A DNA stretch of 64,000 bases, from the NCBI RefSeq assembly GCF_001543205.1, contig NZ_CP014162.1:1798001-1862000 (forward strand), read 5' to 3'. A program made the translations under genes and the position numbers. Below, piece after piece: positions 17,153 to 25,995 of the stretch. This DNA comes from Aerococcus urinaeequi (GTDB lineage Bacteria; Bacillota; Bacilli; Lactobacillales; Aerococcaceae). The notes under the pieces were generated by a model. The model did not search any database and was not told the DNA's origin. It saw only the letters and a program-made list of their open reading frames with translations. Every line of letters starts with the position of its first letter. Position 1 is the first letter of the stretch.

Positions 17153-18922
17153 ATGTTTTCAATTTTTAAAAAATTGGGTTGGTTTTTTAAATTGCGGTGG
17201 AAGAGCTATGCCTTTGGGATAACGGCATTGGTTACCTGTGCGATTCTATCAGCTATGACCCCTAGAATTGTAGGGAATATGGTTGACCAGTTGTCAGCAG
17301 GCTCTTTAACTGGGCAATTATTAATCACTCAAACAGGCCTTATTTTAATATTGGCTATTATTATGTATGTACTTCGCTACGGTTGGCGGACAATTATTTT
17401 TGGAAATTCGACTTTACTAGAATCAATTATGCGTAATCGTTTGTTTAGTCATTTTACAAAAATGGACGCTACCTTTTACCATAAATATCGGACGGGTGAC
17501 TTGATGGCCCATGCCACAAACGACTTAGCGGCCTTGCGTTTTGTTGCTGGTGGGGGGATTCTGACCTTAACGGATTCTATCTCCATTTCAGTCGTGACCT
17601 TGTTCTCTATGTTTGTCTTAATCGACTGGCAATTAACCCTAGTGACTATTCTGCCATTCCCAATTCTAATTGTGGTGGCCCGTGTTCTAGGTCGAATCAT
17701 TAACAAGCGGTTCCGTAAATCGCTTGAAGCTTTTTCAAGTTTAAATGACGAAGTCCAAGAAAATGTTTCTGGGATGAAAGTCATCAAAACGTTCGGTGAA
17801 GAAGAAGACTACTACCAAGACTTCGTTGAAAAAACAGACCAGGTTGTCGAAATGAACCGTAAAGTTTACCAAGCAGATGCGGCTTACACGCCAATGATTG
17901 AGATTATCACTGGTTTAACTTATGTATTGACCATCTTCTTTGGGACTTACTTTATCCAAAACGGTCGGATAACAGTCGGTGACTTGATTGCCTACATTTC
18001 TTACTTGTCTATGATGGCTTGGCCTTTAATTGCGGTCGGTCACCTAGTCAATACGCTTGAGCGTGGTAACGCATCGTGGGACCGGGTGTCTGAATTATTG
18101 AACGAACAGCCGGCTATCGTTGAAGCTGATCAAGTTATTACAACGCCTATTCAAGGGGATATCCATTTTGACGTTCAGAAATTTGCCTACCCAGATGATG
18201 GCCGGACGAAATTATCGGATACGCGTTTTCACCTGAAAGAGGGCAATATGCTTGGTGTAGTTGGTCGTACTGGGTCTAGCAAAACGACAATCTTCAAGTT
18301 GTTAATGCGTGATTATGACCAATACGAAGGTCAAATTACCTATGACGGCAAAGATATCAAAGATTTCAGTCTAAATACACTATCTTCAGCAATCGGATAT
18401 GTACCGCAAACGAATTTCCTATTTTCAAATACGATTTTAGAAAACATTCGTTTTGGGAATCCAAACCTATCTGAAGAAGAGGTCATTCACTATGCCAAAG
18501 TAGCGGATATCCACGAAGACATCATGAAATTCCCTGAAGGCTACCAAACGGAAGTCGGGGAACGTGGGGTGTCTTTATCAGGAGGGCAAAAACAACGGAT
18601 TGCTATCGCTCGTGCCTTAGCGGTTGACCCAGAATACTTAATCATGGATGACTCGCTTTCAGCGGTAGACGCGCAAACAGAAGAAAATATCTTGACCAAT
18701 TTACGGCAAGAACGTGCCAATAAAACAACGATTATTGCAGCTCAACGTCTGTCTTCAGTGATGCATGCAGAAGAAATCATTGTCATGGACAAAGGGACGA
18801 TTATTGAACGCGGTAAACATAACGAATTAGTCCTTGAAGACGGTTGGTATGCCCATACTTATAACCAACAACAATTACAAAGAAAAATTAGCGAAGGTGG
18901 TGATTCTGATGGAGAAATCTAG
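17153..18922 (+). CDS. ABC exporter half-transporter, degenerate-site subunit (LmrC/YheI-like)
   Basis: A 589-residue membrane-ATPase fusion: about six helices (residues 15-300), then a nucleotide-binding domain. It forms a heterodimer with the next gene product, as in LmrCD/BmrCD multidrug exporters. The ATPase is of the non-catalytic type: Walker B LIMDDSLSAVD has Asp where Glu is needed, and the switch His is Gln (AAQRLS). The signature VSLSGGQKQR is canonical and would complete the partner's active site. Unusually, Walker A reads GRTGSSKTT, with Ser376 for the conserved glycine. Substrate unknown. The stop overlaps the next start by 14 bp. Confidence 0.9.
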   Translation: MFSIFKKLGWFFKLRWKSYAFGITALVTCAILSAMTPRIVGNMVDQLSAGSLTGQLLITQTGLILILAIIMYVLRYGWRTIIFGNSTLLESIMRNRLFSHFTKMDATFYHKYRTGDLMAHATNDLAALRFVAGGGILTLTDSISISVVTLFSMFVLIDWQLTLVTILPFPILIVVARVLGRIINKRFRKSLEAFSSLNDEVQENVSGMKVIKTFGEEEDYYQDFVEKTDQVVEMNRKVYQADAAYTPMIEIITGLTYVLTIFFGTYFIQNGRITVGDLIAYISYLSMMAWPLIAVGHLVNTLERGNASWDRVSELLNEQPAIVEADQVITTPIQGDIHFDVQKFAYPDDGRTKLSDTRFHLKEGNMLGVVGRTGSSKTTIFKLLMRDYDQYEGQITYDGKDIKDFSLNTLSSAIGYVPQTNFLFSNTILENIRFGNPNLSEEEVIHYAKVADIHEDIMKFPEGYQTEVGERGVSLSGGQKQRIAIARALAVDPEYLIMDDSLSAVDAQTEENILTNLRQERANKTTIIAAQRLSSVMHAEEIIVMDKGTIIERGKHNELVLEDGWYAHTYNQQQLQRKISEGGDSDGEI

Positions 18923-20720
18923 TCAAACAAAATTTTCACTAGCTGACCAAGTGCGGATCTTCAAAGGAATTATCGGCTTTGGTAAACCGTATTGGCTACC
19001 CTTTGCCTTGTCCTTTGTGGCAACAGCAATCGTTGCAGCCATTTCAGCTTATCTACCCATTATTATCCAACGGTATTTGGATGAAGTGTTGGGGACCAAT
19101 TCAGCAACCCTACAAGTGACGATACAGGTCGCAGCCTTTTATTTTGGCTTAACCCTATTAAAAGTAGCCGTTTATTATTTTAGAGACTTTACCTTCAAAT
19201 TGACGGCAGAAAAAACAGTGGCCAATATGCGAAACACTGTCTACCAAAAAGTAGTGCACTTAGGTATGCGGTACTTTGACCAAACACCGAACGGGTCAGT
19301 GGTTTCACGGGTGACTAACGATACCGAAACAATCAAAGAATTTTGGCAGGTCTTTCTATCCTTCTTTGACGGTTTACTGAATATTGTGGCTATTACTTAT
19401 GCCATGTTTACGCTAGATGCTGGCTTGGCCCTTGTTTTCATGGCCTTTGTACCAGTAATGTTTATTTTGATTTATATCTACCAACGTCAATCGACTTTTA
19501 TTTATGGCCGGATGCGAGTAGCGCTATCTACTTTGAACGCGAAATTAAGCGAGTCTATTTCTGGGATGAATATTATTCAAAACTATGGTCAACAAAAACG
19601 TATAATGCAAGAATTCGATGACGTTAACCAAACTTATGTAAGAGCGCGTGTAGGTATGTTCAAAATGAATGCCTTGTTACTACAACCAGCCATCAACTTA
19701 CTTGAAGCCATTGCCTTGGTCCTTGTCTTGTATATTTTTGGTTTCCAAGACTTGCAAGGGGTAGCCATTAATGTCGGGGTTGTATATGCCTTTACTTCTT
19801 ACGCGAAATCCTTTTTCCAACCGATGGGTCAAATGATGGATTCCCTATCAATCTTCCAAGATGGTATGGTATCTGGATCGCGAGTATTGGCCTTACTGGA
19901 CAATCCGGAAATGGCACCAGTTTCTAATCCAGGAGCAGCTGGTAAAGTGTCTGAAGGGCATATTCAAATCAAGGACTTGTCATTTTCATATGACGAGAAA
20001 AAACAAGTGCTACATGATATCAATATCGATATTAAACCGGGACAAACAGTGGCCTTTGTTGGCCAAACTGGTTCAGGTAAATCGTCGATTATCAATGTCT
20101 TGATGCGGTTCTATGAATTCAATCAAGGGGACATTTTAATTGACGGCCAATCTATTAAAGATATCCCGCTAAAGCAACTGAGAGAAGATATCGGCTTAGT
20201 CTTACAAGATTCTTTCATGTTCTACGGGGATATCGCTGAAAATATCCGTCTGCACGGAGACTATTCTGATGATATGGTCAGAGCTGCAGCCCAATTCGTC
20301 AAAGCTGATGACTTTATTGAATCATTAGATGACGGCTATCACGCCAAAGTAATTGAAGGCGGAGCAGCATTCTCTACAGGCCAAAAACAATTGTTATCAT
20401 TTGCCCGGTCAATCTTACGAGAACCTAAAATTTTGGTATTAGACGAAGCGACAGCCAATATCGATACCGAAACAGAGCAGAAAATCCAATCTGGGTTAGC
20501 GAACATGCGACTAGGTCGGACAACCATTATCATTGCCCATCGTTTATCGACAATTAAAGATGCAGACCAAATTATTGTCCTTAAAAATGGCCACATCATC
20601 GAGCACGGCAACCATGACGACTTGATTGCACAAGGTGGCACATATTATAATATGTATCAGTTGCAGACCTATTCGGATGCACATCAAGATATAGATGAAG
20701 GGGAAACCGATGATTTATAA
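18909..20720 (+). CDS. ABC exporter half-transporter, catalytic subunit (LmrD/YheH-like)
   Basis: A 603-residue partner of the preceding protein: six membrane helices, then an ATPase with canonical Walker A GQTGSGKSS (about 385), Walker B VLDEATANID (about 511) and switch His in IAHRLS (about 543). Its signature is FSTGQKQLLSFAR rather than LSGGQ; it would pair with the partner's altered Walker A, so all deviations fall in one composite site. ATG 18909 is chosen because AAGGTGG lies upstream and MEKSSQTKFSLADQ starts naturally there. The upstream in-frame ATG at 18834 lies wholly inside the previous gene. plsC overlaps its end by 11 bp. Confidence 0.92.
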   Translation: MEKSSQTKFSLADQVRIFKGIIGFGKPYWLPFALSFVATAIVAAISAYLPIIIQRYLDEVLGTNSATLQVTIQVAAFYFGLTLLKVAVYYFRDFTFKLTAEKTVANMRNTVYQKVVHLGMRYFDQTPNGSVVSRVTNDTETIKEFWQVFLSFFDGLLNIVAITYAMFTLDAGLALVFMAFVPVMFILIYIYQRQSTFIYGRMRVALSTLNAKLSESISGMNIIQNYGQQKRIMQEFDDVNQTYVRARVGMFKMNALLLQPAINLLEAIALVLVLYIFGFQDLQGVAINVGVVYAFTSYAKSFFQPMGQMMDSLSIFQDGMVSGSRVLALLDNPEMAPVSNPGAAGKVSEGHIQIKDLSFSYDEKKQVLHDINIDIKPGQTVAFVGQTGSGKSSIINVLMRFYEFNQGDILIDGQSIKDIPLKQLREDIGLVLQDSFMFYGDIAENIRLHGDYSDDMVRAAAQFVKADDFIESLDDGYHAKVIEGGAAFSTGQKQLLSFARSILREPKILVLDEATANIDTETEQKIQSGLANMRLGRTTIIIAHRLSTIKDADQIIVLKNGHIIEHGNHDDLIAQGGTYYNMYQLQTYSDAHQDIDEGETDDL

Positions 20721-21384
20721 TATTTTACTGACTTTAATATGCTGGTTTATCCAGTTAATTAATGGCCCAACCAAGATTGATATTGATGAGGCCTTCGATC
20801 CAGAAGCCAATTACCTAGTAGTTGGCCCTCACCGTTCAATCCTCGATCCAATCTTTATTGCTATGGCATTACGTCCTAGGCAAATGGCGTTTATGGCGAA
20901 GAAAGAATTATTAGCCAACAAGTTTTTAACCTGGTTCTTCACAACCATCAACATCATTCCAGTTGACCGTGAAAAACCAAGCGCCTCAACCATTAAACAA
21001 GCCGTTCGAACCATCAAAGAAGGCGAGAAATATGTAGGACTTTTCCCAACAGGCTCTCGCTACTCAGATGAAATCAAAGACGGCGCCGTTTCAATGGCCA
21101 AGATGGGTAAGGCAGAAATCTTGCCCGTTACCTACCAAGGACCCGTTGGTATCCGTGATTTATTCACTTGGAAAAAGGCCAACCGTGCCAAAGTGCGTGT
21201 TGGTAAACCTATTCAATTGCCGGATGTTAAACGATTAAGCGATGAAGACAATAAGGCGATCAATCAAGCCATAAAAGATGCTTTCATCGAAAATGACCGT
21301 ATTTTAGATCCAAATTATACCTACGATTTAGCCGGTGCAGTCGCTAAGCGTGATGCTAAACACGCTAAAAAAGCCAAAAAATAA
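20710..21384 (+). CDS. plsC: 1-acyl-sn-glycerol-3-phosphate acyltransferase family protein
   Basis: A 224-residue acyltransferase that adds the second acyl chain to lysophosphatidate in phospholipid synthesis. A hydrophobic N-terminal anchor (ILLTLICWFIQLI) is followed by the catalytic HxxxxD motif in GPHRSILDPIF and the substrate motif FPTGSRYSD, which replaces the usual EGTRS. PVTYQGP is the late conserved block. The lysine-rich tail (KRDAKHAKKAKK) may touch the membrane or RNA. ATG 20710 has GAAGGGGA upstream; the in-frame ATG at 20695 does not. Overlap with the ABC gene suggests co-expression with an exporter, possibly lipid-linked, but this is inference. Confidence 0.88.
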   Translation: MIYNILLTLICWFIQLINGPTKIDIDEAFDPEANYLVVGPHRSILDPIFIAMALRPRQMAFMAKKELLANKFLTWFFTTINIIPVDREKPSASTIKQAVRTIKEGEKYVGLFPTGSRYSDEIKDGAVSMAKMGKAEILPVTYQGPVGIRDLFTWKKANRAKVRVGKPIQLPDVKRLSDEDNKAINQAIKDAFIENDRILDPNYTYDLAGAVAKRDAKHAKKAKK

Positions 21385-21442
21385 ATCGGCAATATAAGCT
21401 TTAACAAAGGCAAAAAAAGATTTTTACAGAAAGGATGATAAG

Positions 21443-21934
21443 ATGACAAGAGCCACATTTTGGAAACAAGTTTTCTTGCACACCATTCAAAACATTAAAT
21501 TGTATGTCGGGGCAGAAGCCAAATTATTACTCTTAACCGTCATCATTTATGGTGTAGGTTTTTGGGTCTTAGACATTCACTTGGCCTGGTTAATGGCTAT
21601 TGGGATTAGTCTAGTAGCCTTACTACCAGTTATTGGTGCAGGCGTTGTCTTCATTCCTTGGATATTGATTGAGTGGTTGCAGGGGGATACCCAAGTAGGT
21701 TGGTGGCTCTTTGCTATTTACTTAGGGGTTGAACTATTAACCGAAATCTTGCAACCACTCCTCATCGGTAAAGATTTAAAATTACCTTTTTGGTTGCCGA
21801 TAGTCGTAACATTAATGTGTACCGTCGCCTTTAACTTATTTGGGGTTATGGTCGCGGGGATTGTCATTCCCTTGATATCAGCCTATTTTCAAGTAAAAGA
21901 AATCGAACGCGCTGAAATCTATGACGAGAAATAA
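21443..21934 (+). CDS. Small AI-2E/PerM-family-like membrane protein
   Basis: A 163-residue protein with about four membrane helices. The second half resembles the C-terminal part of AI-2E (PerM) transporters: ALLPVIGAGVVFIP, VELLTEILQPLLIGKDLKLP, FGVMVAGIVIPLISAYF. Full members are about 350 residues, so this is either a distinct short family or a reduced version. AAAGGATG precedes the ATG. It is the last gene of the ABC-plsC run and is followed by a terminator. Function unknown. Confidence 0.55.
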   Translation: MTRATFWKQVFLHTIQNIKLYVGAEAKLLLLTVIIYGVGFWVLDIHLAWLMAIGISLVALLPVIGAGVVFIPWILIEWLQGDTQVGWWLFAIYLGVELLTEILQPLLIGKDLKLPFWLPIVVTLMCTVAFNLFGVMVAGIVIPLISAYFQVKEIERAEIYDEK

Positions 21935-21942
21935 TCAAAGCG

Positions 21943-21973
21943 AGAGATCTGTATAAAAGCAGGTCTCTTTTTT
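21943..21973 (+). terminator. Intrinsic terminator before the structured gap
   Basis: AGAGATCTG (21943-21951) pairs with CAGGTCTCT (21960-21968), followed by TTTTTTATTTG. Confidence 0.85.
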
Positions 21974-21981
21974 ATTTGTAA

Positions 21982-22526
21982 AGGGCGTTCAGAAACATAT
22001 GAAAGCTTTGTTAGACTTTATAACTAGCAAAAGATTCAGTAATCATAATTTAAAATGATAATCAGTTCGTAATTCAAATTGATGAATACACCACTTTATT
22101 CAAGGGACATTACTATTCAATTGCATACGTGGTTTAAGGCTATTTTGAATAGTGCCTTAATTTAAGATTATCCGAGGTTGAAACTACCTAGCATGCCTTC
22201 GCGGTGAAAGAAGATGACTGACGTATATCATTCTGTGGGGCTTCAGCGCTTACAGAATGAATAGTTAGAAAAGGAGTTAGACCTCGGCTAATTCCGTTCC
22301 CACCGTATCTAAGGAAATGATAGGAAACAGCTAAGCTGAAGACTGATTAACTAATTAAAATTATACTGCTCACTCTAACCCTTGGCTCACATCCTGAAGT
22401 TGAGCTCGCTAGGGCAGACAGGTGTCCACTTCAAATAGTTGGCGCTACACTTTGTGTGCCCCGGCAATGTTTATCCGGTGTCTCCTGTCTGAACGCCCTG
22501 ACTCCCATCCTGTGGCTTAGCATATG
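21982..22526. ncRNA. Candidate large structured RNA or non-coding element
   Basis: This gene-free stretch is dense in perfect pairing. AGGGCGTTCAGA (21982-21993) is complementary to TCTGAACGCCCT (22488-22499). ACTATTCAA/TTGAATAGT (22112-22120, 22145-22153) interleaves with TTAAGGC/GCCTTAA (22134-22140, 22154-22160), an H-type pseudoknot with abutting stems. Then CCGAGGT/ACCTCGG (about 22172-22178, 22280-22286) encloses CATTCTGT/ACAGAATG (about 22229-22258). Finally AGGGC-AGACAGG (22411-22422) pairs with CCTGTCT-gaac-GCCCT (22484-22499), competing with the outer repeat. No convincing promoter or terminator fixes the strand. RNase P RNA, tmRNA and 4.5S RNA motifs are absent. A 6S-like rod at 22345-22530, a ROOL/GOLLD-type RNA, or a small non-autonomous transposable element remain possible. 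Confidence 0.55.
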
Positions 22527-22542
22527 AATTTCTTAAGAAGTT

Positions 22543-22551
22543 TGATATAAT
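22543..22551 (+). promoter_or_regulatory. Extended -10 promoter of the SNF2 gene
   Basis: TGA TATAAT with the hexamer at 22546-22551, about 45 bp before the chosen start. No good -35 is visible. Confidence 0.55.
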
Positions 22552-22596
22552 GAATTAATTAATGAGCGACAGATTCAGAATTTTGGGGTGTATGAT

Positions 22597-25500
22597 ATGA
22601 AGTGGAGTATTCCAAGTAAGATAATCGAGCAAGGCCGTGCTTTGGTAAAGGAAAATCGGGTGCTTAAAGTAGTACCAGATGAAGAAAATACTGTTTGGCG
22701 TGCAGAAGTGCTTGATGATGACACGTATACCGTGATCTTAGATGGAACTGCTAAAGAAGAGGATGTTTGTCAGTGCCAAGTTTTTCAGAAAAAAGGCTAC
22801 TGCGAACATACAGTTGCAGTAGAACTTTTCTTAAGAGAAATGGGCATGACGCGCGTCCACCAATTTAATGAAGAATTGAAACGTTATCCAGAAGTAGATG
22901 ATGAAGCAGAACTACAAGTGAATGAAGTCCTTGAAGGTTATTTAAGTCATCGTCAAGTAACCAGTCCTGTGAAACGTTTGCCGCGAACTAGTCGAGTGAA
23001 AGTGACACTAGAAATTCAATTTGATGAAGTAAGACCTTATATTATTTCTTACGAAGATATTGCTTACTTACGAATTCGCGTAGGTGTCAACAACCTGTAC
23101 TACGTGACAGATATGGATAATTTCTTCCAAGCTGTTGTCCAAGATACCTTATATATTTTGCCAAATCGTGACCGTGAAGAAATTTGGTTATCGCCTTCAA
23201 CACTAGGCCAAGATACCTATGACTTGCTAGTTGAATTAGCCAATGCATACAGCTTACGAAATAAATGGCTTTTACTAGTCATGAACACACCAGAAAATAA
23301 AAAAAATACCCAACGCTTTTATTTAATGGGTGAGGAATTGAATCGCTTGAAAGATTTATATCTTGCAGATAACCGGATTTCTATCCGCTTTAAATTAGAT
23401 GGTAATGCTATAAAACCGACCTTTTCAAATGATAAAGCCCTGGTATTTAGTCTGAAGAAAGACAATGACCTGTATCAATTAACTTGGGATCAATCAGTCA
23501 ATTGGCTGGCGCAATATGGTTTACTGATTCAAGATGAAACCTTATATGAAACCACTCAAGACAGCAATTTCTATGATGATTTGCGCTTTTTACAAGGATT
23601 CTTTGCGGAGAATGACTATCAAATCACCTTGCCAGAAGAAGAAATGACCTACTTTATCAGTTTATTTGGCCGGACTCTGATGGCTTACAGTGAAATTGAC
23701 CAATTAGACCAAGTCTTTGAATTATACCGGGAAGACTTGCAAGTGCATGTGACACTTGACGTTGAGGGGACAGATTTATATGTGACCCCTGAATATCAGT
23801 ACGGTGAATTTTTAGTATCAGATGAGGCAGAAAATCAAGTATTACCAGATGATAACACAATTTTAGTCCGAGACTTTTCGGGCGAAGTATCGGTTGAAAA
23901 CACCTTGAAAGCTTTAGGCTTTGTCTCGGAAAAAGGTGCCTTCGTCCAACGTTTCGACAACTTGACTGACGTCATGACCAATATTGAAAATTTCGGTCGT
24001 TTATTCATTGACCGATGGGACATTAAATATGGTAAATTCCTGCGCAATGTCTATGACAACAAAGTCAATGCAACTGTGAAAATGACACCAAGTGACGGGA
24101 GTCGATTCTTGTCAGTAGATTTTGAATTATCTGACGTTGAACCAGTTGAAGTGGACCGTATTTTAAACGCCATTATGGAAAATGAAGCATATATTCGTTT
24201 ACGTGACGGCCGGATTATCGATGTCCAAAATACCATGGACGACGAGCAGAAGCGTATGCTTCAACAAATCTCTGCAGCTAATAACGAATGGCAAAACGGG
24301 GATGTGGTCCCCATTTTCCAAACGCTACGGTTCCAAACCTTGGTGGACGGGAATGAAGTATTTGAAGAATTCTACGACGATATCGTACGAGCTAAAGATA
24401 AAGACTACACGCCATCAGCTAGTCTAAAGGCTACCTTGTCTGACTACCAAGAGACGTCAGTGAAATGGTTTAGAGGACTTGCCAAATACCAATTGGGCGG
24501 CCTATTAGCAGATGAGATGGGGCTAGGAAAAACAGTTCAAACGATTTCCTTTATCCTAGACTATATCGAAAATAATCCGCATGAAAAATCATTGGTATTA
24601 GCGCCAGCGTCTGTTTTATATAACTGGGCACATGAATTTAAACGATTTACGCCATCCTTAAATGTAGCAGTAGTTGACGGGACCATTGATGAACGGGAGG
24701 CGATTCGCCGAGATGATACTATCGACGTATGGTTGACTTCTTACCAATCGTACCGAAATGACCAAGAGGCTTATCAAAAAGTGAATCTGGACATCTTAGT
24801 CTTAGATGAAGCGCAAGCCATCAAAAATGACAACACCATCTTATATAGATCGGTCAAGAAACAAGTGGCGGCGATGCGGATTGGTTTATCAGGGACACCA
24901 ATGGAGAATAACTTGAATGAGTTCTGGGCCTTGATGCAGATTATCGTGCCCGGATTATTACCGAATAAGCATGAGTTCCAAAAATTATCAGTAGGAGAAA
25001 TTGCCCGAATTGCTAGTCCATTCGTCCTACGTCGTACCAAGAATGATGTGGCCTTACAATTACCGACGAAAACTGTTACGGATAGATTTAGTATGCTGGA
25101 CCCTGAACAAAAGAATATTTACCTGGCCTACCTGAAGAAAATTCAAGACCAGTTAAACAACGATTCGTCGGAAGCAGGACATATGCATATGGAATTATTG
25201 GCGGGGATTACACGATTGCGTCAAATTTGTTGCCATCCTCGTTTAGTGAAAAATGACTACACTGGTCAATCCGGTAAATTCGAATACTTCAAGGTCATGT
25301 TGAAACGTGCCATCGAATCAGGTCGTAAAGTATTGGTATTCTCTCAATTTACGAGCATGTTAGATGTGATGTCTGAGTACCTAGCTGAAGAGGGTATTGA
25401 CTACTACATGATGACTGGTCAAACCAATAAAAAAGTCCGTCAAGAACAAGTAGACGAATTCAATACCGGCGATAAATCAGTCTTCTTGATTTCATTACGT

Positions 25501-25797
25501 GCTGGCGGGGTAGGGATCAACTTGACTGGCGCAGATACCATCTTCTTATATGATTTATGGTGGAACCCAGCAGTTGAAGAGCAAGCTATTGGCCGTGCCC
25601 ACCGGATTGGTCAGAAGAAAGATGTTGAAGTTGTTCGCTTTATTACGGAAGGGACAATTGAGCAACGTATTGCTGAACTTCAAGAAGAGAAGCGCTACCT
25701 ATTCGAACAATTATTTGATGACGGTGACCAAGCAGGTAGTCAAAGTCTAAGCTTGGATGACCTGAAATTTATCCTTGGTGTGAGCCAAGCCTTATAA
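22597..25797 (+). CDS. SNF2-family helicase with SWIM zinc finger
   Basis: A 1066-residue bacterial Swi2/Snf2-like ATPase, presumably a DNA translocase acting on protein-DNA complexes. The N-terminus carries a SWIM finger (CQCQVFQKKGYCEHTVAVEL, about 57-77), then a long SNF2-associated region. The motor follows: LADEMGLGKTVQT (about 637), LVLDEAQAIKN (about 735, DEAQ box), LSGTPMENNLNEFW, FVLRRTKNDV, and the C-terminal lobe VFLISLRAGGVGINLTGAD and GRAHRIGQKKDVEV (about 999). ATG 22597 fits the GGGGTG six bases upstream better than the GTG at 22588, which lies within that ribosome site. It has its own promoter. The family is widespread in Firmicutes and its role is not settled. Confidence 0.92.
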   Translation: MKWSIPSKIIEQGRALVKENRVLKVVPDEENTVWRAEVLDDDTYTVILDGTAKEEDVCQCQVFQKKGYCEHTVAVELFLREMGMTRVHQFNEELKRYPEVDDEAELQVNEVLEGYLSHRQVTSPVKRLPRTSRVKVTLEIQFDEVRPYIISYEDIAYLRIRVGVNNLYYVTDMDNFFQAVVQDTLYILPNRDREEIWLSPSTLGQDTYDLLVELANAYSLRNKWLLLVMNTPENKKNTQRFYLMGEELNRLKDLYLADNRISIRFKLDGNAIKPTFSNDKALVFSLKKDNDLYQLTWDQSVNWLAQYGLLIQDETLYETTQDSNFYDDLRFLQGFFAENDYQITLPEEEMTYFISLFGRTLMAYSEIDQLDQVFELYREDLQVHVTLDVEGTDLYVTPEYQYGEFLVSDEAENQVLPDDNTILVRDFSGEVSVENTLKALGFVSEKGAFVQRFDNLTDVMTNIENFGRLFIDRWDIKYGKFLRNVYDNKVNATVKMTPSDGSRFLSVDFELSDVEPVEVDRILNAIMENEAYIRLRDGRIIDVQNTMDDEQKRMLQQISAANNEWQNGDVVPIFQTLRFQTLVDGNEVFEEFYDDIVRAKDKDYTPSASLKATLSDYQETSVKWFRGLAKYQLGGLLADEMGLGKTVQTISFILDYIENNPHEKSLVLAPASVLYNWAHEFKRFTPSLNVAVVDGTIDEREAIRRDDTIDVWLTSYQSYRNDQEAYQKVNLDILVLDEAQAIKNDNTILYRSVKKQVAAMRIGLSGTPMENNLNEFWALMQIIVPGLLPNKHEFQKLSVGEIARIASPFVLRRTKNDVALQLPTKTVTDRFSMLDPEQKNIYLAYLKKIQDQLNNDSSEAGHMHMELLAGITRLRQICCHPRLVKNDYTGQSGKFEYFKVMLKRAIESGRKVLVFSQFTSMLDVMSEYLAEEGIDYYMMTGQTNKKVRQEQVDEFNTGDKSVFLISLRAGGVGINLTGADTIFLYDLWWNPAVEEQAIGRAHRIGQKKDVEVVRFITEGTIEQRIAELQEEKRYLFEQLFDDGDQAGSQSLSLDDLKFILGVSQAL

Positions 25798-25843
25798 GTA
25801 TAAATACCAACCATGACTGTTTCGCCCTTTTTCAAATAATGGC

Positions 25844-25872
25844 TTGAAAAGGGTGGTGGGTTATGGTAATAT
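25844..25872 (+). promoter_or_regulatory. Promoter of rpsB
   Basis: TTGAAA (25844-25849), exactly 17 bp, then TAATAT (25867-25872). The -35 overlaps the right arm of an inverted repeat, CCCTTTTTCAA/TTGAAAAGGG (25825-25835 and 25844-25853), which may be the terminator region of the helicase gene. Confidence 0.7.
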
Positions 25873-25878
25873 ATTCGA

Positions 25879-25995
25879 GTGTCAAATGACACATATTTCA
25901 CACCTTATGGATGGAATCGCGTGGTGCTAGCATTTGCTAGTGGCGAGTCTTTGAAATAGGGGCGGAAAAATAAAAACCAAATGGAGGAATTTAAC
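25879..25995 (+). promoter_or_regulatory. rpsB 5' leader with two hairpins
   Basis: The untranslated leader of about 115 nt holds GTGTCA-AA-TGACAC (25879-25892) and CTAGC-ATTT-GCTAG (25927-25940, extendable with G-U pairs), then a purine-rich stretch and GGAGG. Ribosomal protein leaders often bind their own product; S2 autoregulation is a reasonable guess but is not shown by the sequence. Confidence 0.45.

Noticed and set aside
21982-22003. 19-codon ORF (start ATG near 22000) at the left edge of the structured gap
   Set aside because: No ribosome binding site and it lies in the pairing-rich region; likely chance.
22345-22530. 6S RNA assignment for the rod-like hairpin
   Set aside because: The rod shape fits, but I cannot identify the open central bubble or a clear promoter/terminator, so the segment is reported only as a structured candidate.
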